Below are positions 1 to 12,289 of a DNA stretch of 64,000 nucleotides, piece by piece (the stretch's first letter is position 1; the number at the start of each line of letters is the position of its first letter). The position numbers and the translations under genes are program-made. The notes under the pieces were generated by a model, which did no database searches, was not told the origin of the DNA, and saw only the letters and a list, made by a program, of their open reading frames with translations. This stretch comes from Dermanyssus gallinae. Its lineage: Eukaryota; Arthropoda; Arachnida; Mesostigmata; Dermanyssidae. The stretch is from contig QVRM01000946.1 in assembly GCA_003439945.1 (NCBI GenBank), forward strand, positions 659,501 to 723,500, read 5' to 3'.

Positions 1-1250
1 TTAGAATTCGAATTTTGGCCACCGCTATTAGGAACTGCAACTTTTCGACTGTTAGCACTCAAAATATTATGGTGATTGGCCGTTGCGATTTCGTTTGATA
101 GCTTTTCCCGTGCAACGCATCGGCGTGGTTTTTAAAAATGAAGAAAAAAGAGTTTCGAGTGGTTATCAAGCATTTTTATTTCAAAGGTTGGAATGCGACC
201 CAAGTATAAATTGGGTTGGACGAGACGTACGGTGACTCTGCGCCATGTTTTGCCACTGTTTCCAACTGGATTAATGTGTTAAAAAGAGGTCGCAGGAGCA
301 CCGAGAATGAACTACGTCCAGGAGGCCAAAAAACGGCAACTGATGAGGAAAACATAGAGAAAGTGCGAAACATCGTTGGCACAGATAAGCGAATGAACAT
401 TAAGGAGATAGCGGAGGCATTAGGAATTAGTTTAGGTAGTGTGCATTTTATCCTATACGAAAACTTGAAGATGAAAGAGCTCAGAGAAAAATGGCTGCCG
501 CATTTGCTCAACCAAGGCCAAAAAAACGCGCCTGTTTTCGCTTCACAGCGAAATTTGGCCAAGATGTCGAACAATCCGTCGGATTTTTGGCGCAGATTCA
601 TGACCGTCGATGAAAGCTGGGTCCATCACTACACTCCCGAGACCCAAGAAGCATCTTGCCAATGGTGTGCACCTGATGAAGGACCTCCGAAGAGGGTGCG
701 GACAACGGCATTGACCGGAAAGGTGATGGCTACAGTTTTTTAAGACCAACGTAGAATAATGCTGGTCGACTACCTTGAGAGCGGTAAAACGATCACAGGA
801 GAATATTATGCAAGACTGTTGGACTGCCTTTAGCAAGAACTCATCGTGAAACGGCCCGCTTTGCAGAAGAAGGTTGTCCTGTTTCACCAGGACAATGCTC
901 CTGCACACAAGTCCCGGCAAGCATCGGCAAAACTGGCCCAACTGAGGTTCGAACTTATTGAACAACCTTCCTATTCTCCTGACCTGGCCCCCTCTGATTA
1001 TTTCCTCTTCGAACATTTGAAGAATAGTCTCGGTGGAAAGCGTTTTTCCAGCAATGAAGAGGTTAAGGCTGCTGTCAATGCCTACTTTCAGTCTAAAGAC
1101 GCGGAATTCTACTTAAGAGGTATAAAAGCTCTGAAATCTTGGTGGGAAAAGTGTATTAAGCATCTCGGGGAGTATATCGAATAAGATAAATTTAAAAACA
1201 TGATTTGGAAAATTCTTGGTTTTCATTCTAAGAACTTATTGAACTACCTG
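1..1250 (+). mobile_element. Mariner-type DNA transposon, copy 1 (inactive)
   Basis: A nearly complete mariner element. It contains one transposase reading frame and ends at about 1250 with a terminal sequence (gaactacctg) followed by TA, the usual mariner target. The reverse complement of this right end shares ttagaat with the first bases of the window, so the window may open inside the left terminal repeat; this is inference. The region from about 20 to 130 matches the reverse complement of 3880-3979, the left end of copy 2. Confidence 0.85.
138..1184 (+). pseudogene. Mariner transposase pseudogene, D-D34D type, three in-frame stops
   Basis: One uninterrupted frame of 349 codons runs from the ATG at 138 to the stop at 1182, the usual size of a mariner transposase. 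It is broken by stops at 207 (TAA), 741 (TAA) and 831 (TAG). The N-terminal half has the helix-turn-helix region (YGDSAPCFATVSNW, then IAEALGISLGSVH) and the WLPHLL linker motif. The catalytic domain shows TVDESWVHHYTPET, then HQDNAPAHKS, then YSPDLAPSDYFLF. The second and third aspartates are separated by 34 residues, the D34D mark of mariner proper. There are no frameshifts, only stops. The stop at 207 is also present in copy 2, so it probably predates both insertions. The protein cannot be made at full length from this copy. Confidence 0.9.
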
Positions 1251-2989
1251 TATACCAAGCAGAGTCTTTTCCTGATTTTGCTAGACGATTTTGTGCTGAT
1301 CGCCACTAGCGTATTACAAAGTTCTCAAACCCTGAACCTTATAGCCAACATCCGAAATGTTCCAGCACTAGCGAGAATATTTTTTGCAGAAGCTCCAATT
1401 TGCAGTGATACGTGCTTTAAAGGAACCAAAGAGTCTTGTCTAACGCGCAAAGGCTACAATCGATTATATTCTGACGCCATCAGTCACTCGATTATAACCT
1501 TCAGTGATTCTGGGCTGTTAGAATACACACTAACCTTCCGTAGTATCAACTGGATACAACCGTATTGAGAACAAACTTGATCATTGAAGATATGTGTACG
1601 ACGTTTTTTACTCCAAAGCAAAACAGCTTCGTTTGCTGAAGTGGCACATCGTCTTTGAAAACAACACAACGAGCTTCCCACGCAAAGAGAACCCCTTTTG
1701 TCAAGGTCTGATACTAGGCATTCATTTTCTGTAAGTGGACCAACACTCGCACGTTGTGCGATGTCATCTGTACTTTAGTACACAAAAAGCTAGATAAATA
1801 AAAACATATATATAGCATAGAAAGCGGCATATTTAGAACAAAAATGTGCAGCTAAAAATAACGTGTTCTAGTGAGGAGTCACCATGAATACAAGCGCTAA
1901 AATGTTTATTTATTAGATTCCTTAATTGATAACCTAGGTAAATCCTTATCGCCATATATAGTTATATAAGACTGAATAGGCCTTAGGAAGTATTTGCGAG
2001 AAAGAGTATATAGTCCTTTAGAATGATCAACTTTCGAGTATAAAGATTTTTATATTTGAAAATTGGTTATTTATGCCAGAAATGAATGCACCAATTGTAT
2101 TCACTAAGCATTGCCCCTAAAAGCTAAAATGGTTACTTGTTTGATTCCCAAATTGTTTCAGTATGAACGTTTACTCAAATAGAAGTAACGCAAAACGTTT
2201 TCTCCCAGGTGGAACAAAAATTCCGTATTTAGCTCGTGGTCAATACCACCAATATTGAAATTAAAATATACATACGTGTTTTTAGATAAAAAGAGGGCGC
2301 CTAAATTGAATAAATGTTTATCTTTAGTCAGCCATAAGGTTTTCTCAATCAGAATGAGGCTGATGGATTGGAAGAAATGTCCGCCCATCAGTTGTTCTTG
2401 TTTAAAAAAAGGTGTCATTGTAGCTGGCGTATCACACGCGTTGAAATATCATCTTCCCAGCATTCGAATAGCGGGTATTAGCAAAAGCTGTTTTTAATAC
2501 CCTCTATTCGAAGCGGGTATTAGAGTACCTGCTTCAAACAACACACATAGAAGTTTATAACAAAGCGCAGGCATTAATTAAAGTATAATTTTTAGCAAGG
2601 CCGGTTGGTCCCGTGGCTGAACCGAACATCGACATCCACGCACAGAAGTACTTAAGCGAGCTGCTCGGACTTCGTATCTGCTCTATATTTCCCGATCTGC
2701 AATCATGTTTCACAAAATGTGCTGTAGAATTAATTGAACACTGAATGGTGTTGCATTATAGGGCTGAACCTCTCACAAGCTGCCGCGTCCAGCTTCTCGA
2801 GACACTTCTTATGTCTGGGCCGACGACTGGCGCGAATTTCCGTAAGTTGAAGAGCAAACCATTGATATCAATACTTTCCGGGTTGACTGTGTGTTCGCAC
2901 TTCACGTTGTTGACAGTGTTGACAATGTTGACAGTAGCACTGCTTTAAGAGATAGAGAGGTCATCAACACGTTAATATCGATTCAAGCG
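1251..2989. other. Unassigned AT-rich DNA between two mariner copies
   Basis: No coding frame with recognisable content. The only clear structure is an inverted repeat at 2463-2512, listed separately. Confidence 0.6.
2463..2512. repeat. Inverted repeat, 18-base arms
   Basis: Arms 2463-2480 and 2495-2512 are reverse complements with one mismatch, separated by 14 bases. A further direct copy of the 10 bases gcgggtatta follows at about 2513. It looks like a short inverted duplication rather than a transposon end. Confidence 0.8.
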
Positions 2990-3080
2990 CAGGTAGTTCA
3001 ACAAGTTCTTAAAATGAAAACCAAGAATTTTCCAAATCTTGTTTTTAATTTTGTCGTATTCGATATACTCCCCGAGAAGC

Positions 3081-3774
3081 TCAATACACTTTTCCCACCG
3101 AGATTTCGAGCATTTGACGATGCTGTTCTGCCTGAAGCAAGAACTCATCGTGCACGATGAGTTCTTGCTTCAGGCAGTCCAACAGTCTTGCATAATATTC
3201 TCCAGTGATTTTTTTACCACTCTCAAGGTAGTCGACCAGAATTATTTCACGTTGGTTCCAAAAAAGCGTAGTCATCATCTTTCCGGCCGATGCCGTTGTC
3301 CGCACCCTCTTCGAAGGTCCTTCACCAGGTGCACACCATTGGCGAGATGCTTCTTGGGTCTCGGGAGTGTAGTGATAAACCCAGCCTTCATCGACGGTCA
3401 CGAATCTGCGCCAAAAATCCGACGGACTTTTCGACATCTTGGCCAAATTTCGCTGTGAAGCGGAAACACCCGCGTCTTTTTGGCGTGGTTGAGCAAATGC
3501 GGCACTTATTTTGCTCTGAGCTTTTTCATCTTTAAGTTCTCATGCAGGATGAAATGCACACTACCAAACTGATCCCCAAGGCCTTCGCTATCTCCCTAAT
3601 GTTCACTCGCTTATCTGCGGCAACGATTTTCCGCACTTTTTCCACGTTTTCCTCATCAGTTGCCGTTTTTGGGCGTCCTGAACGTAGTTCATTCTCGGTG
3701 CTCTTTCGACTTCTTTTTAACTCATTAATCCAGTTGGAAACAGTGGCAAAACATGGCGCAGAATCACCGTACAC
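3081..3774 (-). pseudogene. Mariner transposase pseudogene, deleted and frameshifted
   Basis: On the minus strand the frame from 3774 gives YGDSAPCFATVSNW and a KALGISL helix, then shifts frame near 3550. The next frame, from 3446, gives the first catalytic aspartate in TVDEGWVYHYTPET and runs through ITGEYYARLLDCL. The HQDNAPAH and SPDLAPSDYF motifs that carry the other two catalytic aspartates are deleted. Just upstream of 3774, the codon at 3790-3792 is a TAA at the same place as the first stop in copy 1. The relic cannot encode an active enzyme, but the element could once have moved in trans. Confidence 0.85.
3128..3177. repeat. Perfect 50-base palindrome at a mariner deletion junction
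   Basis: Two 25-base arms with no spacer, centred between 3152 and 3153. The half read on the minus strand from 3177 to 3153 is normal transposase sequence, matching copy 1 near 825-848 apart from the stop. The other half is its inverted duplicate. Confidence 0.95.
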
Positions 3775-3979
3775 CCCGTCTAACTCAGTTTACACTTGGG
3801 TCGCATTCCAACCTTTGAAATAAAAATGCTTGATAACTACTCAAAACTATTTTTTCACAATTTTTCAAAATCACGCTGATACGTTGCACGGGAAAGCGAT
3901 CAAACGAAATCGCAACGGCCAATCACTATAATATTTTGACTGCTGGCAGTCGAAAAGTTGCCGTTTCCAATAGCGGTGA

Positions 3980-4489
3980 AAGCAGTGAATATTGACCACT
4001 AAACCATTCAGCTTTCATTGCTCCTTAAAGTTTTCTTTTTATGCCAGAGTAAATGTTTGTTCTACACACAAGTTTGTATGTAACAACTAAGAAAACTAAC
4101 GGGTGTGCATGATAAGGCAATATCACTATCTTGCATCAAGGGGGCTTTAGTTTCTTTAACTAGTGTTTGCGCAGTACTATTATCCTCCACTTGGTCAATA
4201 CTAATTCGGTTGTGCTCAAACCGCCAGCGACAATGAACGTTAAACAGTGGTCTGACGGGGAATTGGTAAGACTGTGATCTGAGCAATCCAGGTTGCTCAT
4301 TATCCAAAGTTGGTGCATCTTATGGATTTCCTTCTTTCTGGCCTTCCTGTGTCTTACTTCTTCTTTGGTGAAGGTAGTGTGTAGTGCTAAGGGGAAGTGT
4401 AGATCTAAAAGATCTAGTTTTTAGTGACTAACTTGCTATCCCGTTCCCAGAAGACCTATAGTTTTAAGCAAAGGTGTTAAGCGATGAGA
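3980..4489. other. Unassigned DNA between mariner copy 2 and a LINE relic
   Basis: No recognisable gene or repeat was found. Frames on both strands are short and lack known motifs. Confidence 0.5.
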
Positions 4490-5860
4490 AGTTGCTAAAA
4501 ACCAGTGCGAAAGTTTGAGGAGCATGTAACGGTGGACCTACCCTATCCGAAAGCAATAGTGTCCGTCCAAAAGAGGGTTCATCTTCTTGTTCATTGACCA
4601 GTCCTCGAGCAACGATCCGTTTCATTGTCTTACCGGCCGCAATTTCATATCAGTCGGTTAGCTGACGGTGCGCCCGCTGCCGTGCCTTGTTTGGAGATTA
4701 GGGCCCATCTCGCCCTCTTCCAGTCCGGCACCTGGAAAGGTCCCGTGCTTTAGACCCGCATTAGACCGCAGCATTGCAGGATGTTTTCGAAAATACCATC
4801 AGTGAGTATTTTACTGCCTACGGGGTCTTGCAGCTTTACGTATGGTAATCTTGTAACCGGGCAGCACGAGTGAATCGACGGCTATCGCCGAGATGCCACC
4901 CGAAGTATTCCTTGAAGGTTCCCCGCCAAAGGCTGGTTGTGTTAAGAAAAGGATGCTCGCTCATCCTCTGATCCATCTTCTGCGCGACAAACTTATATCT
5001 GGTACGCCAAAAAGCCAACTTCGTTTCGGAGTTCGCGCTACTTTAACTGCTTTCGTTTCTTGATGCGCAGTCGCTACTCTTTGTTTTTCTGCCTGCAAAC
5101 CGGCTATAGTGCCTTGCCCTATGCGTCTTCTTTCTCTCCTGTCCCATTTCCCCCTTCTTTCTCGTTTTTTTTTTGTATTCTTCTTGCAGTCGTCGTCTTC
5201 CTACGGGCCCTGATGCATTCCCGTCTAGTAGCTTGAATTTAGTTGTTCCACCAGTGCTCTGGCATATGGTCCTGCGGAAGATGAGAGGCTGTCGGCATCG
5301 TCTTTTCACGAGACGTACGCAACACCAGCATAAGAAGTATCACTGACACTCGGGATGTCTGTTAGCTCACGGCACCCGTGTTGCATCGTGGCCTGCATTA
5401 CGTCACGACTCACCCTCCGATCGATCAGCGGCGCCTCGGAGGCATCTCCCAGCCGACGGGTACGCCCCACGAGAGCGAATTGCGGCGTAATTGCGTATCG
5501 CTGAAGTTCCGCACTTCGTCTTCTAACATCACTCAGACCTGTATTCGCTCACTGACATTGTCCGTACAGAGGGTAACGCTGTCCGTCTTCGTCTCTGACT
5601 CGGTGGGCGCCCGCCTCTCATTGACCATATTCAAATCTCTCTATGTCAACCAATAATAACAACTTTTCCAGACAGCTCATAATACTATTGCTGCCGTTGC
5701 GCGGCATTCAAGCTGTCGATTATGACCGCCTCGACCGTTCGGCTCTCCGAGAGGTCTAGAATGATCCTGAGTTGCTTGAGGAATGCGGAATCCAGGTCAC
5801 CAAGACCCCACATAGGCAAGAGTGGTGGAACCGCTGCTAACGACAGCCCCTTCTACCCTT
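4490..5860 (-). pseudogene. R1-like LINE relic: end of endonuclease and start of reverse transcriptase
   Basis: Read on the minus strand from high to low coordinates, several broken frames give pieces of a non-LTR retrotransposon ORF2. First, at about 5620-5440, comes SVTLCTDNVSERIQ and MLEDEVRNFSD, resembling the end of an R1-type APE endonuclease. A basic linker follows at 5309-5043. Next, at 5018-4836, is a segment starting AFWRTRYKFVAQKMDQRM. Last, at about 4740-4560, are WKRARWALISK, GTAAGAPSA and AGKTMKRIVARGL, typical of the N-terminal part of an R1/LOA-type reverse transcriptase. Frameshifts and stops are frequent. The catalytic palm motifs are absent, so the copy is truncated at both ends. 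The clade assignment rests on motif resemblance only. Confidence 0.65.
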
Positions 5861-7820
5861 TATCTCAATGCTCGCAAATCTCTCTCTAATCGCCCCTAGC
5901 CCGGTTTATTGCCGGCGCGGATCGCCAGCGAGTAGCCCCCTACATTCACACACGGCAGCGCTCTTTTCGTCTTTTTGTTACGCATACACTAGTGTTTTCC
6001 GTGAATACAACGGTGATTTTTGGCTCGTTCACCGCGCATGTAATATAAAAGCCAGCTGACTATCACTTGTTTCTTTTAGCAAGCCAAGTCGTGCGGCTCG
6101 CAGCTAGTATGTGACTAATGGCTACCATGGTTGTGTCCCGTCCTAGCCAGCTATTCTTTCTCTCTTTTGTTCTGTCTCGTGTCATTTAGTGGCTGCTTTT
6201 TCATTTTTCTCCTTTTCCTCCTTCTCAGGCTCCCCAATTTGGGGACTGAGTTCGTACTTTGGTGCGTACTTCCGTGCGCCTCTCCTGGACATTCGCAAAA
6301 GTGGGGTTTACGATTCTGACATTCAGTCGTTACTGCTGTTTCTGCTGCTACGGGTATGTACGCGTGTTGAAGCTGCGATTACCACTAGCATTAAAGTAAA
6401 GTTTTCGGGCTGACCCGCAGCTAAGATTTAACGTCCACGGGACTGCTTTTTGCATTGCTTCATAGACGGACCCCATAAATACAAACGTGCAACGGTGGGG
6501 TTCGAACCCGCGCACCTATGTGTCTCCTTCGATTGCGAGACGCAGACTGAATCCACCACGCCACCGGGCTTGACACCACTTTTTTTTTTATAGCATTACT
6601 ACTACTACCCCTTCTAGTGCTACTGCGGTACGCAGATACAATGTTATGTGTCGTGCGCTGCGGTAGCGACGTACTTAATAATAATAATATTGCACCGACA
6701 CGGTTGTCCCATAAAAAAATTCAACAATACCGAAAGGTGATGTAATAATAAATAACAATAATAATAATAATAATAAAATTGGCGTTTTCTATCTCTGTGT
6801 CTCGCCTTCCGTCTGTCTCAAAAATTTGTAGTTGTTGTTGTTGTTGTTTCCCGTGCACCCGCCACCAACCACTATTATTACTATGAGTAGCATCAGCACT
6901 ACAGGAACTTCTGCATCTTCTGCTATAGCGTTTGCTGCTTTTGCGAACAGTTTAGTGTTCGCTGCTGCTGCTGCTGTTGTTGTTTCTGGTAGCAGCATTT
7001 CGGCAGGCACCAGATGCCAGACAGACAGACATACAAACATACAGACATACAGGCAGGCTGGCTGGCTAGCAGTCAATCAGTTCAGAGTTGTAGCGCCATA
7101 GCTAACCGAAAAAGGACGCAATTGCGTGGGTGAGAGAAAAGCCGGACGAGCCATAGGGACCACTAGATAAAAGCCATAGAGACGGGGAGAGATAGAGAGG
7201 GGGGGGGGGGGCGAGGTGGAAGGAAAAACTCAATGAGCAAGAGCGGAGGAGCGAGAGAGGAAGGGAGAGATTGGGATAGAAAAATTGATAGATTGGGAGG
7301 CAGTGAGAGAGACACAAACAGAGAAACCGCTATACGGGAACGGATAGTGGCCGTGACAATGGCAATCAGTGCATTAGATTGGCGTGCATGGCGCGGGCTG
7401 AACGCCGCACCCGCGTGCCCGGCTGATTATGGCAACATCAACGAGAGCTGCTGGTTGTGGTCGATGGTCGACACATCGATGACAGTGCTGCGAATTGGTC
7501 GATGTGAGTATGCAGAAGAACCCCTCGAGGCAACAATAGCCACAACAACTCAAATACGATGCGGTAGTACACAGCGTCATCAGAAGTCAACCTTACCTCC
7601 GGCACAGGTGGGTATCGCCTTGCTTGAAAATGCACTACATTTACACTCATTTCATCACATGGACGTCTGTGCAATGCTTTCGCCACCTTCCTTGACAGCT
7701 TCCTTCTCTTCCGGGTCGCTCACTGTTCACGTATGATTTGACATGATGAGTCAAACTATTGTACAAGCCGTATGCGCATTAAAGTACGGGTGAAGTTTTG
7801 AAAGTATGTCCAATTTCCTC
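5861..7820. other. Unassigned DNA with short simple repeats
   Basis: No convincing gene. It contains short (AAT)n at about 6756-6774, (TTG)n at about 6832-6847, (GCT)n near 6961 and a G-run at 7200-7212. Frames here are low in complexity and match nothing I recognise. Confidence 0.5.
6490..6570 (-). mobile_element. tRNA-derived SINE head or tRNA pseudogene
   Basis: On the minus strand there is an A-box-like TGGCGTGGTGG and, about 50 bases later, a B box GGTTCGAACCC, the internal RNA polymerase III promoter of a tRNA. The sequences that should form the acceptor stem do not pair and one T-stem pair is mismatched, so this is not a working tRNA gene. Confidence 0.55.
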
Positions 7821-7841
7821 ATATATATATATACATTTATA

Positions 7842-7908
<67 letters not shown>

Positions 7909-7969
7909 CTGCCTTCTAAAAGTTTGTTTTATATATAATATATATATATATATACATTTATATATATAA
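7820..7969. repeat. (TA)n microsatellite, interrupted
   Basis: Long TA tracts with a few interruptions, split by about 25 unique bases near 7905-7930. Tyr-Ile frames here are artefacts. Confidence 0.95.
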
Positions 7970-8563
7970 ACAGACACCCATGTGGAAAGAGGTAAAGCGT
8001 AGAGCGTTTCGCAAGACGACAAATCGGAAACACACCGTATTCGGCAACAAGTGACGACAGCGCTGCGCAAAGCGAATGCAGCACGATAACATTGCTTAGT
8101 TTTATCGACTTTTGAACTTTAGTGTTCTCGTCTAGATAGAAATCTAACGGCAGCGATATTTTAGACACGATATGTACTTAAATGGGCTAACCTGATCATG
8201 AAAATCGTTCGTCAATGCAGGATAACATTTTGACAGGAGAGTTAATGTGTGGATTGATGTTGTTTTTAACTAAAACAAGAAGTATTTAAGGCTATTAAAT
8301 GTGCTATGTTACATTTAAATTTTATTTTTTATATTCGCTGCCTTAAAGCTGTGATTATCATCATTTTAATACGCTGTGATTGCTCTGGTGTGAGTCATAC
8401 ACTCCTTTAAGATAGTTGTCATATAGACGCAATATTCGCTATGTAGATGTCTTTCAACGTTTGAACTCAATTGTCATCGCCACGAAAATAGAACATTAAT
8501 AAACGCTTGTACGCGTGCCTCTAATGTGTGCTTTCTTCTTGGCCTGTTACGTTGAAATCATTC

Positions 8564-8600
<37 letters not shown>

Positions 8601-8911
8601 TAGGCACCTAAATATCTACATATATATTTTCTTAATACACCGGCACGCAAGAGTACAGACATATGTGCTACCGGTTCAGCTATTCAATTCTAACTGCAAC
8701 AAACTGTGCCTTGATAATCATCAGTTAGATGAGAGAGAGAGAGAGGGTCGTGAAGGTCGACTTACAAAACTCACTCGCTGCTCACAACTCGGGAGTCGGG
8801 AATTTTTACCTAGAGCATGTGGACAGTGAGCAATGCTCAATGTTCATATTGGAACAACCTGGTCAGAGGCTGGCTCAGTAGTTCCCGAATGGTCAATGTT
8901 GTGTTGGTCCG

Positions 8912-8942
<31 letters not shown>

Positions 8943-11115
8943 TGGTTCATTCAAGCAAATACAACAAGGCTACTCTGTGCACTAGGAACGGAAAGAAATA
9001 CCGGAAACACAGCACACAAGGGTTCGTACTCTACAACTGCGTGTGGCCTCTGTTCTTGCAGTCGCACGCAGCACCAGCAGACAGAAAGAGCCGCGGTGCA
9101 CTTCACTATGTAGCAACGATTGCACTGGACGACAGCGCACGACAAAGGTATCTCTGCTAAGAACTTGAAGTGAAGAAGTTTTTCGATACTGATTGTGTTT
9201 AGGCATCTAGGGTACAGTTGTACCCTACTTTATAACTGTATAGTTTTTTATTTTTTATTTAATCCGGCGTATACGTCTATAAAGAGAAAATTGTTACCTC
9301 TTATATGGCAACAATGTATAAGGAACGAAACAAGAGAATGAGGACAATAAAGAATGTGCATACAGGCGAACATGTAAGGTCCATGTTTATTGCATTTTGT
9401 GTGCAAAGGTGTCCTCCTTCTAAAAAAAATCGATCTTCTACAGAGCAACATAAACCAACGTCCAAAGTCGTCTTGTGAGGACGTGATATGGTCGCCTGCG
9501 CACGCACCTCGCAGTCCATAAGGCAGTCCCACATAAGCGACGCCTGGTTGGGTGTGCGTTTCGTGAGCCGTACAGTACATACTATGACTTCATCATTCCA
9601 TTCATTTCCCTCATACTGCGTATGCATATGACAATGCTACGCCTACTGTTATTAGCTGCAGTTCGGCATGCGATTTGAGAGATGCAGTGCAGCAAGACAG
9701 CACATTGTTTTTTTTAGGTTTTTTGTCTGTATTTGTTTGGCTCTACGTAGACCGATGCCGATGGCGATGGTATTTCGCCAAAACTAGCTAAATGTTTGCA
9801 ACTGCCAATTAGCCAGATAATTATTCATTCCTGGCGTACGATCCACCGATGAATGAATGAATGAACGCGTAACGATTGGTCGTCCGCTGTATGTAAAGCA
9901 GAGCGCGAGCAAAGACAAGCAACGCATAAGTATGGGACAACCGTAATCGAATACGATGGATCGAATACGGTGATAGATCACACTTGCCAAGCGCCCCTCA
10001 ACTCTCCCACCACAGACCAGCACGGCCACGGTGGGGTAGGGACTACTTGTGTCACGGTACTTGTGCCACTATTGGTGGCTCACGTTAACGATGATATGCA
10101 CTTTGATCAAAATACGCTGTCGAGTGTTGAACCTGATTGACCTTTCAATTTGTGTGATTGATAACGCATGCATGGTGGTGGGGGTGGTGGTGGTGGTGAT
10201 GATGATGATAGCGGCTCATATGATGGCCAACCAATGTCTTTCGGCCGCACGACGCAAGACGTCGCTGCACGTATTGAACACGCAATTGTGCGACTGCGAC
10301 TTTGAACATTCGCGCCAAGTATGGAGAATATAGGCGATGGCAGTGACTGAACAGGACGGACCGTCGAATCAATCTTAGCTTGGAACCCCTAAACTAGCTA
10401 GGACGTATAGTACGTAGTGTATGAGTTGTATTGCTCTTTTCTTGCATCTCACGTAGTGCAGAACGATCTTGCTTGCATGTCTCCTGTTACTACAGTTTGC
10501 CGTGCAGACAAACAGACACACAGACAGAGTGACGCTTACGAGAATTTCGGGCAGCTGCCCAGCACGAAACGTGAAGTTCTCAACAACTGCCGGAAACACT
10601 TGTCGACGCTTCACACGTTGCTCGAACCTCTATCGTTGCCGCGGTTGCTGCTGTTGCATGTTCTTCTCAGGATTCGTCAAAAGCCTGCGTAGAAAAGAAA
10701 GGCCCGGCAAACATTTCACTGATGATCTCAGTCAATTCAAAACAGATTATTGATGAACTGTTCGAAACATAATACCTATGATTTCAATTCTGGTGTTACA
10801 TTTATAATGTATTAGCATTATTTGGCTGCTACAATTGTTCATTTGCACGTCAAGGATGCGGTCAATAAGATTTGAGTTCACAAGCTGTAATAGCACCAGC
10901 AAGAAGTTTTACTTCAGAAACGTTCAGTTAGAAACGTAGAAGAACTCTTTGCCCAGAGCTTTAGACATATATATATATATATATATGACGAGGAATAGAT
11001 AGGATCAGCTCGAATGATAGCGTATCTTTCAAGCCCCTGTGTAGCTAGTAAATTACATTTCCCTGTAGCCCTAAAATGGAATAATAAATAATAGGAGTAC
11101 TGCTTTAAAAAAGTA
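7970..11115. other. Unassigned intergenic DNA
   Basis: No recognisable gene. It contains (TA)n at 8565-8598 and about 10970-10987, (CAG)n at about 8914-8941, and (GGT)n/(GAT)n at about 10173-10208. Open frames are short and unrelated to any family I recognise. Confidence 0.5.
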
Positions 11116-11330
11116 TATATATATATAATATATATATATATATATAGGGCCTCCCTTCATTCGTCCAACAAACACTGATATCTAGTACAACTCGGCAAAA
11201 ATATTTTTTTCGATTGGATTAAGGGGCGGAATTGTCTTCTTTTGGAGTTAAAGCAAAATTACCAAAAGTAGTTGTTTCAAACTTTTTATTCTGACATATT
11301 GTTCACTAAATTTGCAATTGTGAGAGCCCT
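11116..11330. mobile_element. Possible terminal relic of the D-41-D element family
   Basis: Right after a (TA)n tract at 11116-11147, the sequence follows the same order of short blocks as the outer end of the arm at 14848. These are an aggg start, then ctcggcaa-aaa-tttttt, then ggggcgga, then a run ending in ttattctg-c. Identity is low, so this is a tentative relic of a related element end. Confidence 0.35.
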
Positions 11331-11579
11331 AGTCATCCTATTGACAAACTAATAATATACCTGCGTGTTTGTAACTGCTGAATTACATTCTATGTTAGCT
11401 CAAAGCAGAACAAATGTTGTACTGAAGATCATTCTTTGCAACTCTTATACTTTGGCTTTCACGCTCAATTATTTATTTTTTAAATCATCGTCCCCTTGTT
11501 CCATTGGAAAAGAATGATCTTTTCGCTAAGTTGTACTAGATTCCAAAGTTTGTTGAACAAATTCTGGGAGACCCTGTGG

Positions 11580-11584
<5 letters not shown>

Positions 11585-11625
<41 letters not shown>

Positions 11626-11642
11626 TATATATATATACACAC
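11585..11642. repeat. (TA)n microsatellite
   Basis: A TA tract with one interruption and a short (CA)n tail. Confidence 0.95.
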
Positions 11643-11945
11643 ACACCAGTAACGTATTGTAGGCCAGCCCAATTTAGGCAGTGCAGTGCTGTCGTATTAG
11701 TGGCTGACTGGTTGGCTCTCTGGTGCTGGATTAGATCATGCTGAGTCGTCAAGTCGACAGACGCTGAGAAGGTCGTGCGAGAAGGTACATGCGCGCGTGC
11801 GCGTAATGGTCCGTCTATACGTCTACCTAGCTATTTACACAGGCAGAGTCTGGTCAACATGAATGGAGCTCACTACTTCATGCCGCAGATATATATTGTG
11901 GCTTGCTCCTGCTATAGGGACGGCAACAGGGGCGGTTCCGGCCGG

Positions 11946-12005
11946 CAACAACAACAACAACAACAGCAACAACAACAACAACAACAACAACAGCAACAGC
12001 AACAA
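11946..12005. repeat. (CAA)n microsatellite
   Basis: About 20 CAA units with occasional CAG. The poly-Gln, poly-Asn and poly-Cys frames on it are not genes. Confidence 0.95.
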
Positions 12006-12289
12006 TCGCCGCCGTGACGTGATGCACGGCTTACGTCATAACTCTTGAAGAGGCTTATACGTATGTAGGTATAACACAGGTAAACAAACGTGTATACATA
12101 CATACATTTATAACAATGCATAGATCTAGGTGAGACGACCAACGTCCGCGGGTGCTTGCGACGAGGGTGGAGAACCGCGGGCGTGGCTTCTTAAAATCTA
12201 AGACGTAATGCGCTGTATTGGCTGGCTTTCTTTGGCATTAAATCGCACTCTCTATCTCTCGTCCTCTTCCCCTCTCTTTGTTCGTATAA

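Larger units (their letters stand above)
2990..3979 (-). mobile_element. Mariner-type DNA transposon, copy 2, internally deleted
   Basis: This is the same family as copy 1 in the opposite orientation. The right terminus (caggtagttcaa at 2990) matches the reverse complement of the copy 1 right end, and the left region 3880-3979 matches copy 1 from about base 20. It is about 260 bases shorter, because most of the catalytic half between the end of the ITGEYYARLLDCL region and the C-terminal WWEKCIKHL region is gone. The deletion junction is occupied by a perfect 50-base palindrome (3128-3177). Confidence 0.85.

Noticed and set aside
6490..6570. Working tRNA gene on the minus strand
   Set aside because: Promoter boxes are good, but the acceptor stem does not pair and one T-stem pair fails; it is better read as a SINE head or pseudogene.
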